Assembly (NCBI GenBank): GCA_038380435.1
Contig: JAWZYU010000017.1
Coordinates: 21,017,283 to 21,081,282, forward strand
DNA from: Ryuthela nishihirai
Lineage: Eukaryota; Arthropoda; Arachnida; Araneae; Heptathelidae
Reading direction: 5' to 3'
DNA: 64,000 nucleotides
A model generated the notes under the pieces. That model was not told where the DNA came from and made no database searches. It was given only the letters and a program-made list of their open reading frames with translations. How positions within the stretch are numbered: the stretch's first letter is position 1; the number at the start of each line of letters is the position of its first letter. Position numbers and translations under genes: made by a program. Shown here piece by piece: positions 48,142 through 57,836 of this stretch.

Positions 48142-49338
48142 TTATGTAAAGAAATTACACAAATTATCCTGCAATTTACTTGGCTTCAGCTTTTTCCTGC
48201 AGTTCTTTCTTTCCGAAATAAGCTCAAATGCCTTATCACTCAGATAATTCTGTCTCTTCTGCTCCTTTTTTCCTAAAAGAGTACTGTTAGTGTCCAAAAA
48301 AGCCTGTTTAAAATGATCCCATTCTTCCTCAACTTCAGTAGTAAGCATACCATGACTGTCATAATGACTAAGTAACCTATCATGGTAAGCTTTGGCTATA
48401 ACTGGGTCTTTCAGAGCTTCAGTATTAAAAGCAAATTTTTTAACCCTAGCACAACACTTTTTAAGTTTAAGTTGCAAGACACTTTTAACTAGGTAATGGT
48501 CAGATCCAATTTCAGCTCCCCTATACGCCCTGGTATTTCTAACAGAACTAGCCCATTTGCTGTTAATTAATATATAATCAATCATATTCCTATGCAGCCC
48601 ATCAGGTGAAACCCATGTGTATTTATGTATGTTGCGGTGTTTGTAATATGTGTTAGTTATTCTGAAACCATTGAGTTTACTTACCTGTAGGAGATGTTGC
48701 CCATTGCCATTGCAGCTACCAATACCAAAAGGGCCAGTCACCCCTCCCCAAAGGTCAGAGTCAGTACCAACTTTGGCATTGAAGTCACCAAGAACAAGGG
48801 TAATATCTCCTTTCTTGACAGAATTCAAAATATCCTGAAGTTGTTCATAAAACCTATCCTTCTCATCCTCATCGGCATCCTCAGTGGGGGCATAACAGCA
48901 GATAACATTCAGGTCTTTAACGCTTGTCTGAAATTTTGCTGTAAGAAACCTTTCATTAATGCACTCATATCCTAGAAGAGCATCACTAGTGTGTCTGCTG
49001 AGAAGCAGACCCACGCCTTGTTGATGCTTATTGTCGTCCCTCCCTGAAAAGAAAAATTTAAGATTATTTTTAAGAATCTGACCTTTATTTGTCCATCTGG
49101 TCTCTTGCAAGCTGAGAATATCTAAATTATAATATTTTAATTCTTGTGTGAGGACATCAAGAGAATAAGCTCTGTGCAGAGTCCTCACATTCCAACTACC
49201 TATGGAGAGAAAATGGTTAGTAGGATGTTTAAAGAAACTATGTTTATTGAGAGAGGGAATGCCGACAATATCAAACAGCCCCCTAATCGCAGACATGGGG
49301 CAAAGACCCCATCCCCCACTACTAAAGGTTGAAGCCAT
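48142..49338 (-). CDS. RTE-type LINE endonuclease ORF (398 aa), reverse transcriptase missing
   Basis: This is an uninterrupted frame for an AP-endonuclease-like domain of the RTE clade, the kind often annotated as craniofacial development protein 2-like. The motifs are in order: SWNVRTL with N50, QETRW with E79, CYAPTED with Y149, GDFNAKVG with D185 and N187, MIDYILI near 253-258, and GSDHYLV with D280 and H281. In active LINEs this domain nicks target DNA to prime reverse transcription. After residue 300 a connector begins (DRLLSHYDSH, then TLLGKKEQKRQNYLSDKAFE), but the frame stops near the Tc1 end and no reverse transcriptase follows. It lies in a host intron, antisense to the host gene. 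It is most likely a 3'-truncated copy and not a domesticated gene. Confidence 0.85.
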   Translation of the reverse strand: MASTFSSGGWGLCPMSAIRGLFDIVGIPSLNKHSFFKHPTNHFLSIGSWNVRTLHRAYSLDVLTQELKYYNLDILSLQETRWTNKGQILKNNLKFFFSGRDDNKHQQGVGLLLSRHTSDALLGYECINERFLTAKFQTSVKDLNVICCYAPTEDADEDEKDRFYEQLQDILNSVKKGDITLVLGDFNAKVGTDSDLWGGVTGPFGIGSCNGNGQHLLQVSKLNGFRITNTYYKHRNIHKYTWVSPDGLHRNMIDYILINSKWASSVRNTRAYRGAEIGSDHYLVKSVLQLKLKKCCARVKKFAFNTEALKDPVIAKAYHDRLLSHYDSHGMLTTEVEEEWDHFKQAFLDTNSTLLGKKEQKRQNYLSDKAFELISERKNCRKKLKPSKLQDNLCNFFT

Positions 49339-49830
49339 CTACACTGGAAGACTTCCTCCAATGTAGAATTTGACGATGCCAATAGAAGCAAAGGGTTCAG
49401 GTGCCTGCGATGACTTCTGCTCAGGATTATCCACCAGCTGATAAACATATCCTGTGAATCTATTCACTTGGGGCTGTCAACCCACAAACAAACAGAAAAC
49501 ACAGCAGAAGATTTTCCCTCCACAGAAGCCCACCAGTGCAGCAAAATCAGGATTCATAATCAAGCTCAGAGCCATATATCTGTCCAGTCCAGTGGGTTTA
49601 TATGGTCAGCACCAGGACCCTGTGTGGTTGACCACTCCTCAGCAGGGTAGAAAAAAAAGAAAAGCTGCCATAATTGTCCAGATCAGTAGGCCACACTAAT
49701 CTGGCAGCCCTCCCCTTCTGTTCACTTCCACAAGAGAGTATCTCTTTTGAAAGGTACTAACGGTCTGCACCAAGAGAAGGCGGGGTCGGACATTAGGTGC
49801 TAGGCCTGGCCGGTTCTATGCATCATCACA
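49339..49830 (-). mobile_element. RTE 5' untranslated region
   Basis: Upstream of the ORF on the minus strand, this matches 7438-8000 in reverse (shared CTTTCAAAAGAGATA and GGGGAGGGCTGCCAG). It marks the 5' end of the element near 49830. Confidence 0.75.
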
Positions 49831-50318
49831 GGGGATTGGTGCACAGCTCTCCTTCCAGTGACTACCTAGCTACCATTTACAGACCGATTACGTATATATA
49901 GCAATAATACATATTATGAAGTAGTGGCATAGGATCAAGAGAGACTATTAGACTAAGTCTTCACAGAGTAAAATCAACTAAATGGTTTTTGATATTAATT
50001 AATTTTTAAGAATGAATAGATAATACTAAATTCTTATATTTAAAAAGTTTTCTGTAAAAAGTTATATTTTTATTCTTTCGCTCTTTCAATTATATCTTTT
50101 GCATTGTGATGTATAATCTATCTTACAACATCTTAATAAAAATGAAACCTTTTGGATCAGTATTAAGATATTACTTTTCTAGAAGGAATTCTTTCAGACT
50201 AGTAAAAACAGTGTTTTATCTCTTTTTTTTTTTAGCAGTAAGTTTAGCTTTGTGGACTATTATATAGGCTAAATATAGCTGATTCTTAAGTATACTGTTT
50301 CATAAAACATATAATACT

Positions 50319-50705
50319 GGGGCAGGGGTGGTTCAGTCAGTAACGTGCCAGGCTCGTAATCTGTAGTTCCCAGGTTCGAGTCCCAGCCGGGTCAGCGTTG
50401 AGATTTATCTCTGCAAAATTCCCCACCCTGTCCACAGTCCGTAGGGGACACTGATGGACTTGGAAAGGCTGCCGTCCGTCGGATGGAACATTAAGCCATG
50501 GCCCTGTGCGCAGGAGAGCCATACCCTGTGCACATTAAAGAACACACTGGATGGCCTTGACGGGAGGTTACCATCTGTCTCCTAACAGCTGTTCCAGTGG
50601 GTCCCCTCCCCAACCTTCTCTGAGCCTTTGGGGTCCTTGTGACCTGGCCATTTAGCCCATGGTGTGCAAAAAAGTGCTGCTCAGAGGTAAAACAACCCAA
50701 CCCAT
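50319..50705 (+). mobile_element. SINE family A, full-length copy
   Basis: CATATAATACT at 50308-50318 and 50706-50716 is an exact 11-bp target-site duplication. The head carries several changes (CAGGGGTGGTTCAGTCAGTAA). Confidence 0.93.
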
Positions 50706-50716
50706 CATATAATACT

Positions 50717-51390
50717 TTATTTTGTAAAATAAATTTTTAAGTATTGGTGCAAATGCTTATTTCTGATTTATATTCAATTCATAAACATCCTTCCTCCAAA
50801 TTTCATTGTCAGATTTACTGGTGTATGTCTAAACGAACAATGAGTAGTTTTTGAAAAAAAAGTAATGGATGAGAAATTAATGTAAGCGTATCTGAATTAG
50901 TACAAATAAAATGCAAAATAATGTTACATTAATGTCTATTATTACTGCTGAACTAAAATTTGTGAAAAATATGTACAAATAAATCTCTGAATAAATGTTA
51001 ATAACAATTTTTTAACTTATCCTCCATTTTTGTTCCATAAGTTGTTTGTTTCAATTTGCATGGTAGTTTTCCAGTGTATAAATCTAGGGATGGATATGCA
51101 TATATTAACTGTCTATGACAACATTTAAAGACTTTATATTCAGTTAACAGTGAAAATATTGCATTGCATGTTTTGCCTCCTTTGAGTATGATTTTTTTAA
51201 ATGTAATTAATATTGGGCCATTCATATTTTGGTGGCACATTAGGGTATATTACATTAATTTGTGTTGATGTGGTTCAATTTGTTTATTAAATGATATCTG
51301 TTTCTTGATACACAATCACATTTAAATGAAATGAGTGTCAGAAAAAGTTTTTTGTCTGAAGGAGAGGAAGACAATAACTGAATAGTATTT
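50717..51390. other. Intron, nothing recognised
   Basis: AT-rich sequence without matches. Confidence 0.4.
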
Positions 51391-51404
51391 TCTTACAACT
51401 TACC

Positions 51405-51739
51405 CCAAGTTCGAATCACACCTAGGCCAACATTGAGATTTATCTCTGCAAAACTATTGGGGTCCCCTACCAACTGAGGGCAGTTGGTAGGGACCCCAAT
51501 GGACTTGGAAAAGCTGCTGCCCAATCAGGTGGGTTGTAAAGTCATGGTTCAGAAGAGCTTTACCCTCTGCACATTGAAGAACACACTGGATGACTTTGAT
51601 GGGAAGCTACCATCTGCTCCTAACAGTTGTCCAGTGGGTTCCCTCTCCCCAACTTTCTCTGAGCCCTTGGGGTCCTTGTGCCTGGCCATTTTGCCCAATG
51701 TGGGCAAAAAAGAGTTGCTCAGAAGTAAAACAATCCAAC
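51405..51739 (+). mobile_element. SINE family A, 5'-truncated, with internal hairpin
   Basis: It begins at the B box (AAGTTCGAATC) and ends AAAACAATCCAAC. TCTTACAACTTACC at 51391-51404 and 51740-51753 is a 14-bp target-site duplication, so the truncation happened at insertion. An inverted duplication at 51456-51500 replaces the family sequence between CAAAACT and GTAGGGACC. Confidence 0.9.
51456..51500. repeat. Hairpin inside the SINE copy
   Basis: Left arm ATTGGGGTCCCCTACCAACT (51456-51475) pairs with 51482-51500, with one bulged base. Other family A copies match the right arm but not the left, so the left arm is the new inverted copy. Confidence 0.88.
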
Positions 51740-51880
51740 TCTTACAACTTACCATTTGGCAGTACACCTCCTCTATGGTTAAAAATCAAACATTTTCAAA
51801 TTTTACCACTTTTTGAATAAGATTATTGATAGATACCCTTGTAATTTCTGCTTGTAAGTAAATATTTTGAAAATAAGAAC

Positions 51881-51916
51881 AAACTATTAAAAGGAATTTA
51901 TCCTTTTTAATAGTTT
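51881..51916. repeat. Hairpin in intron
   Basis: AAACTATTAAAAGGA (51881-51895) pairs with TCCTTTTTAATAGTTT (51901-51916) with one extra base and a five-base loop. Confidence 0.8.
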
Positions 51917-52297
51917 TTAACTTAAACTGCTAGCAAGTTTTGCCCCTTTCAAAGTATTTCCCTTTGTGTTGTAGACTATTATATAGTATACAACAAACCT
52001 TTCAACCTATCAAATTCTGTTGCTAATGGATTTTTTTTCCTTCCAAACTGCTCCAAAATGTTTCCCATTTCAAACTGTAACTGGTATTATTCAAGGCACT
52101 AACTGTAGTAATTAGAAAACATACCATACCTTTTAATGGGCATACTCTTGTGTGAAGCTTGTGAACTGTAAGTCAAACTGTAGTCAAAGAACCTAAGTAC
52201 TATTTCAACCGTTTTCTTTGTCCTATATTTTGTATACAAAAAGTTATTCTCAAACAGGATGTTCTCTTCTAAACTTTGTGCTACTGATGGTTTATAG

Positions 52298-52544
52298 CAA
52301 TGGTTCTTAAACTGTGGTTCACGATTTCCTGGAATACCTCTATTTGTTCATGATTTTCAACTTGGGCAATACTGAAACATTTAGAGATGCTTAAAAAGTA
52401 TAAATATGTTTGAGATTCACCTTGCTCTGACTAAAAGTAGGGGTCTGCAAAGTTACTGACAAAAAAAAATGGTTTGTCATATGTACTGATTAAAAATATG
52501 AAATATGTAGCTGATTCAAATTTAAAAACCATTAAAAACCATTG
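52298..52544. mobile_element. hAT-like MITE
   Basis: The ends CAATGGTTCTTAAAC and the complement of TTTAATGGTTTTTAATGG-type sequence (AAAAACCATTG) are flanked by GTTTATAG (52290-52297) and GTTTATAA (52545-52552). This is an 8-bp target duplication, as expected for hAT. It is 247 bp long with no coding content. Confidence 0.65.
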
Positions 52545-52762
52545 GTTTATAATTATTTTTTTTTTACTACAGCTTGGTGTTAGGTTGGCTGTGAGTCCTA
52601 TTGAGTTTCAATGAAATTTTTATTAATATAATATACTATAGTTAATAAAAACTTGTTTACAGTAATCTTCATTACAGGTTAGTTTATATCATAAATTATT
52701 AGACAAATTTATTAATTGCTTTGAAACTTATGTAATGGACACTTCCTTTATATTTAATATAG

Positions 52763-52815
52763 CTAGAGAAGAAGCTCATAGCTCTACAGCAGCAATGTGA
52801 AGAAGCAACTGTAAA
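52763..52815 (+). CDS. Coiled-coil protein, exon h (53 bp)
   Basis: Acceptor TTTAATATAG, donor GTATGT. It starts in phase 0 and ends two bases into a codon. It encodes LEKKLIALQQQCEEATV plus a split Lys. Short, but the phase joins exons g and i exactly and the heptad pattern continues. Confidence 0.78.
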
Positions 52816-53740
52816 GTATGTAAATATATTTTAACTAAGCGCTGATGTTTTTTGTAGTACATAAATATGTAATAAATTTGTGAGAGTAATCATTTTCAAA
52901 AATTCATGTGCAACATTTTCTTATTGTCAACATTTACAGAGGTGTATTTCTGAAACAGATTACAGGAAATGTAATTAATTGATACCAGGTGATTTAAAAT
53001 ATTGGCATTTTCAAAGCTATTATATTTCCTTTTCATAGAAATGGGAATTTGTGGGATCGGATTCTATACACTTCACAATAGAGGTAACTTTAAATGCATT
53101 TCCTTTGTAATTTTAAAATAATGTGTAACTATGATTTATGAATTTTCTTATTTACTCTGAAGTCAGTCACACTACCTGCTTTTTATGTTATTATTTGTGT
53201 ACTGATGCATATGAGTCACAAATATAAGGTATAAAAATTGTAATTTAAGGTTAAATTTGAACTTTACAATGTCTCAGTCCATCCTTGATGAAAAAGATCA
53301 TTATCAGGCTTATTGCACAATTTTTGTTTGCTATTTAAATGGGTAGTAGCTTCAACGTTGCTAATGTGATAATTATTGTAAGTGGTAAGTATTTAAATGG
53401 TAAGTAGCTTCAGTGTGCATTTGAAGACTTTTTAAGTAATAGACAAAGGTACTTATTCTATTACTGATCTGTATCTTTAGCTTCGTGCCACTGTCTGTTA
53501 AAACAAATTCTGTAATGTGGTAATCTCCACACTTTTCTAACGTCAAGGAATCATACTTTGCAGTTGAAGGTTTCCCAATTATTAGTATTAACTGATGTCA
53601 ATGCCACACCCAGAAAGTTCTGTGTGTGCTAGGTGGTTTGTGCTAAAGGGGTAGGTTTTCGATGTGCTTGAACGTCTCATTTTCTGGGATTATATGTATC
53701 AGGACTGAAACACTTGAGAAGCTAGTAAGGCTAAGGGAGG
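52816..53740. other. Intron, nothing recognised
   Basis: AT-rich sequence, with a local repetition of GTAAGTGGTAAGTATTTAAATGG-like sequence near 53340-53410. Confidence 0.4.
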
Positions 53741-53744
53741 CAAA

Positions 53745-53905
53745 AATTTATTAAACTTGTGCATATTTCATACATTTTTTTTTCAAGAAAATTTTAAGAC
53801 CTCCAAAACAGAGAGGAAAATGTTGTACTGCAGTTGAAATCCAATCTCTTAGTCTCTCCCCGACCCCTTTATTTTTTTTCTAGATCTTGGCCTGATATAT
53901 AAATT
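53745..53905. repeat. Dispersed repeat D fragment
   Basis: It resembles 28640-28800 (shared AAAATGTTGTACTGCA-like, AAATCCAATCTCTT and TTTTTTCTAGATC). It directly precedes the tandem array. Confidence 0.55.
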
Positions 53906-53911
53906 ACCCAG

Positions 53912-54838
53912 TCTTAGGAATAACTTCTTAATTAACTGTGAATTTGAAAATCTTTTTTTTATTTCCATCGACTTATGATATAGAATGAGATTTTATGGAT
54001 AAAATAAAATTTCACTGCTGAGAATTTTCAAAAAATCGAATTATACCCAGAAATATCAGTCTGAGAGTTATTCTGTCGCCTAAAACATAGATAAAAGCTG
54101 TAATCTTAGGAATAACTTCTGAATTAATTCTCAGATTCACAATCTGATGCTTTTTTTCTACTGACTCCTGATATAGAATGAGATTCTATGTCTAAAATAA
54201 AGTTTCACTGCTGAGAATTTTCAAAAAATCGAATTATACCCAGAAATATGAGTTTGAGCACCATTCTGCTCGCCTAAAACAGAACCAAAAGCTGTAGGCT
54301 TTGGGATAACTACTGAATAACTGTCAGATTCATAATCTAATGTTTTATTTCCATCAGCTCCTGATATATAATGAGATTTTGTGGCTAAAATAAAGTTTCA
54401 CTGCTTAGAATATTCAAAAAATCGAATTATACCCAGAAATATCAGTTTGAGTGCTGTTGTGCTCACCTAAAACACAGCCAAAAGCTGTAGGCTTTGGGAT
54501 AACTACTGAATAACTGTCAGATTCATAATCTAATGCTTTATTTCCATCAGCTCCTGATATAGAATGAGATTTTGCGGCTAAAATAAAGTTTCACTGCTTA
54601 GAATATTCAAAAAATTGAATTATACCCAGAAATATCAGTTTGAGTGCTGTTCTGCTCACCTAAAACACAGCCAAAAGCTATAGTCTTAGGAATAACTTTT
54701 GAATTAACTCTCAGATTCACAATTTGATGCTTTATTTCCATTGGCTTTTGATGTAGAATGAGATTCTATGCCTAAAATAAAGTTTCACTGCTTAGAATTT
54801 TCAAAAAATCGAATTATACCCAGAAATATCAGCCTGAA
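53912..54838 (+). repeat. Tandem array of 192-194-bp units (about 4.8 copies)
   Basis: Units start at 53912, 54104, 54298, 54492 and 54684. Each contains a TAGAATGAGATTYTATG-like stretch, then AAATAAAGTTTCACTGCT and TCGAATTATACCCAGAAATA. Units 3 and 4 are the most alike. It is non-coding and lies in the intron just before exon i. Confidence 0.95.
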
Positions 54839-55104
54839 AGGAGCCTATCAGTATAAACAATATAGAGATAATCTGCAAAGGAAGACAACACAGAAAATAT
54901 TGTTAAGTACTCAAGTATGCTGTTATAACTCCAGAATTCCTCTTAAGATATGCCACTAGATGTTATGGTTACAATGTTTCTGTGTTTGCCAGTCGCATCA
55001 GTAATAAATTTATTATTATATCAAAGTGCAACCTACTCAAAAAACTTTGGAGAGTTTTATGATATTTAAAGTCTTGTTTTTGATAATTTTGAAATTTTTT
55101 TCAG

Positions 55105-55210
55105 AGAAACAGATCTTGAAAAGAAGATATCTATATTGGAAAAGCTTGAAGAAAATAATCAGCTGCTGTTGACTGAAAAAGAAAAGGAAATACAAGCAAT
55201 GAATAAACAG
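55105..55210 (+). CDS. Coiled-coil protein, exon i
   Basis: Acceptor TTTTTTTCAG, donor GTAAGT. The first base completes the Lys split at exon h, and it ends in phase 0. It encodes (K)ETDLEKKISILEKLEENN... through ...KEKEIQAMNKQ. Confidence 0.88.
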
Positions 55211-55964
55211 GTAAGTGTTCATGTTTTTGCGAGCACAAGTTAATTAATAATTGAAATTTGATTTCTTTGACATTTTCACATTAATAATGATTATCAGTCT
55301 GCTGACAGTTAATGACTTAAACATGTCACTGAACACAAATTCTCTAAATGGCTTTTTATCATTGATAAATACTTTGAATAATATCTATCAGTGTCGTATT
55401 TTACTTTGAGTAATGTGAGCAGTAGAGAATTTGCATCATGAAACAAGTAAACAACCAGCAGTTTCTTTTCTTAATGATCATTAAATTGATCAAATACATT
55501 AATTAATCACACTGATTAATTATAAATAGCTCCTTTCTAAATATTCTGAATGCTCTTTGGTGTTTTAGGTAAATTCTTGTTTTCCTTGCCATGGAGTACA
55601 ACATATAGGGTTTTTCTTGATATTACAAATCCTCTGCTTGCAAACATATTTAGCTCTGAATATAAATATTTACCATTGGAAAGAGTTATTTTGTCCCCCC
55701 CCCCCCCGAAAAAAAAAATGCTGCCAAATATTAGACAACAGTATGTGTGACATTTAGTTACTTAACAATATTTTCTGTGTTTGCTTCCTTTAAAACTTAA
55801 TAGTTACGTACCACTAATTCTGACATGTCTATATGCAATGGACTTTTTAATATATTGGATATATATTGCAATATGCTTCCTGTATTGTTACCAACCTTGT
55901 CTGTAAGAGTATGCCTACCTCAACTTAAAGTTTCAGCAATATTTCATTTATAAAATATTTTATT
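55211..55964. other. Intron, nothing recognised
   Basis: AT-rich sequence with a C-run next to an A-run near 55697-55720. Confidence 0.4.
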
Positions 55965-55975
55965 ACCAAAATAAC

Positions 55976-56451
55976 TTCCATCAGATGGGATGTTAAACCA
56001 TGGCCCCACGTGTGGGATAGCCATACACTGTGCACATTAAAGAATATGCTGGATTGCCTTTGACAGGAGGGGCGGGGGTGGCTCAGTCAGTAGTGCGCCA
56101 GGCTCGTAATCTGCAGTTCCCAGATTCGAGTCCCAGCTGGGTCAGCATTGAGACTTGTCTCCGCAAAATTCCCCACCCTGCCCACAGTCAGTAGGGGACA
56201 CTGATAGGCTTGGAAAGGCTGCCGTCCGTCGGATGGAATGTTTAGCCATGCCCCTGTGTGTTGGAGAGCCATACCCTGTGCACGTTAAAGAACACACTGG
56301 ATGGCCTTGACAGGAGATTACCATCTGTCTCCCAATAGTTGTTCCTGTGGGTCCCCTTCCCCAACCTTTTCTGAGCCTTCGGGGTCCTTGAGACCTGGCC
56401 ATTTAGCCCAATGTTTGTGAAAAAGTACTGCTCAGAAGTAAAATAAACCCA
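55976..56451 (+). mobile_element. SINE family A dimer inserted as one unit
   Basis: A body fragment of family A (55976-56068, lacking head and tail) runs straight into a full-length copy starting GGGGCGGGGGTGG at 56069. ACCAAAATAAC occurs at 55965-55975 and 56452-56462. This 11-bp duplication encloses both parts and is not seen at the inner junction. The pair therefore probably arose as a chimeric cDNA. Confidence 0.85.
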
Positions 56452-56516
56452 ACCAAAATAACAATACAATTGGTGGCTTATATTTATGCACTATCTGACA
56501 AATTGCCATTACCGCA

Positions 56517-56845
56517 GGAGCAGGTATGACTCAGTCGGTAGTGTGCCAAGCTCATGATCAGCACTCCCCACCCTGTCCTTGGCCAGTAAGGGACACCAAT
56601 GTGCTTGAAAAGGCAGCCTTCCATTGGATGGGATATTAAGCCATGATGCTGTGTGCAGGAGAGCTATACCATGTGTGCATTAAATAACATTCTGGATAGC
56701 CTTGATTGGAAGCTTCTAGCTGTCTCCTAACAGCTGTCCAGTGGGTCCCCTTCCCTCAACCTTCTCTGAGATTTGGGGTCCTTGTGACCTGGCCATTTAG
56801 CCCATTATGTGCAAAAAAGTGGCACTCAGAGGTAAAACAAGCCAA
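56517..56845 (+). mobile_element. SINE family A, diverged copy with internal deletion
   Basis: GCCATTACCGCA (56505-56516) and GCCATTACCACA (56846-56857) are the target duplication. The segment containing the B box is deleted, so the anticodon-like region joins directly to the body (CATGATCAGCACTCCCCACC). Confidence 0.88.
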
Positions 56846-56963
56846 GCCATTACCACAAACTGTAAAGCACTGATTGCATTTGAGTTTGTTTCTTATTCCA
56901 TTTCAAGTTAAGATATATATATATTTGAGATTACTAAGTGCAAAATCATCAATAAGAAAAGTG

Positions 56964-57617
56964 TAAGGTTGCCACCCATTCCACTTTTTAAATTTTTGTC
57001 CTATGCCACTTTGTTCCCAAAATGTCCTGTTTTTGGTCACATTCTATATTTTTTTCTGATATGAAACTTTGAAAAATGAATATGACAGCAGAAGTTTGAC
57101 CACTGTTGTAGTTTCAGGTGAAGCTTCTAGTATTATATTCATTTCCCAGTGTTCCTAGCTGCAAGTGCCATTAACCAACCTATCCAATGATGCTCTTGTA
57201 TAATGTGCATGATTTGTGCAGTATAAGTGTATGAACTCGTGTAGTTCTATTTTAACCTACATTATCAACACTGTAGAGTTAGCCTTATCGGTCCCTATTA
57301 GTGATGCTGATGTGAAAAGTATATTTCCAATTATGAAAAATTTGCATACTGATGATCAAAACAGACTAAATGTAGAGCTCTAAAAGCAGAATTTAATTTT
57401 AATAAAAACTGTTCCGAATTTGTAGATTTTGTCAGGACACAACTAAAACTAATAAATGCTGCAAAGTCACACTAAAAATATTAATTTAGATTTTGAACTT
57501 CTGACATCTGCCATAATACTAATATAAAAAGCTTTGAATTTTAGGGTTTTTTGTCCTGCTTTTTTACTTTTTTTTTGTTTTGCTTTTTTTTTTTACTTTT
57601 TAAAGGTGGCAACCCTA
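56964..57617 (+). mobile_element. hAT transposon relic
   Basis: TAAGGTTGCCACC and the complement of GGTGGCAACCCTA form the ends. GAAAAGTG (56956-56963) and GAAAAATG (57618-57625) are an 8-bp target duplication with one difference. Inside, DADVKSIFPIMKNLHTDDQN and the following KAEFNFNKNCSEFVDF (about 57300-57430, one stop) match the C-terminal dimerisation region of hAT transposases. At 654 bp most of the transposase is missing. Confidence 0.85.
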
Positions 57618-57836
57618 GAAAAATGTCATCTCTATAGAACACCCAAATTTTAAACAGATCATTCAATTTCTTTTTCTAAACACATCTATCCTAAACAATA
57701 AATACATTATTTTGCCATTAAAGGTCAATTCTAAAAAGATCTTGTTTGGTGCTGGTGACCATTTAATTCTTTGTTGAACTTCCAAATTCCTATATTCAGC
57801 TTTAAAATCTGATCCTCAAATGGCATACTTCATATT

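Noticed and set aside
48142..49338. Host gene of the craniofacial development protein 2 type
   Set aside because: The neighbouring RTE 5' region and the second copy at 7438-8530 show it is a retroelement. It is kept as an ORF of the element only.
53912..54838. CRISPR array
   Set aside because: The units are 192-194 bp and similar throughout, with no short-repeat and unique-spacer structure, in a eukaryotic intron.
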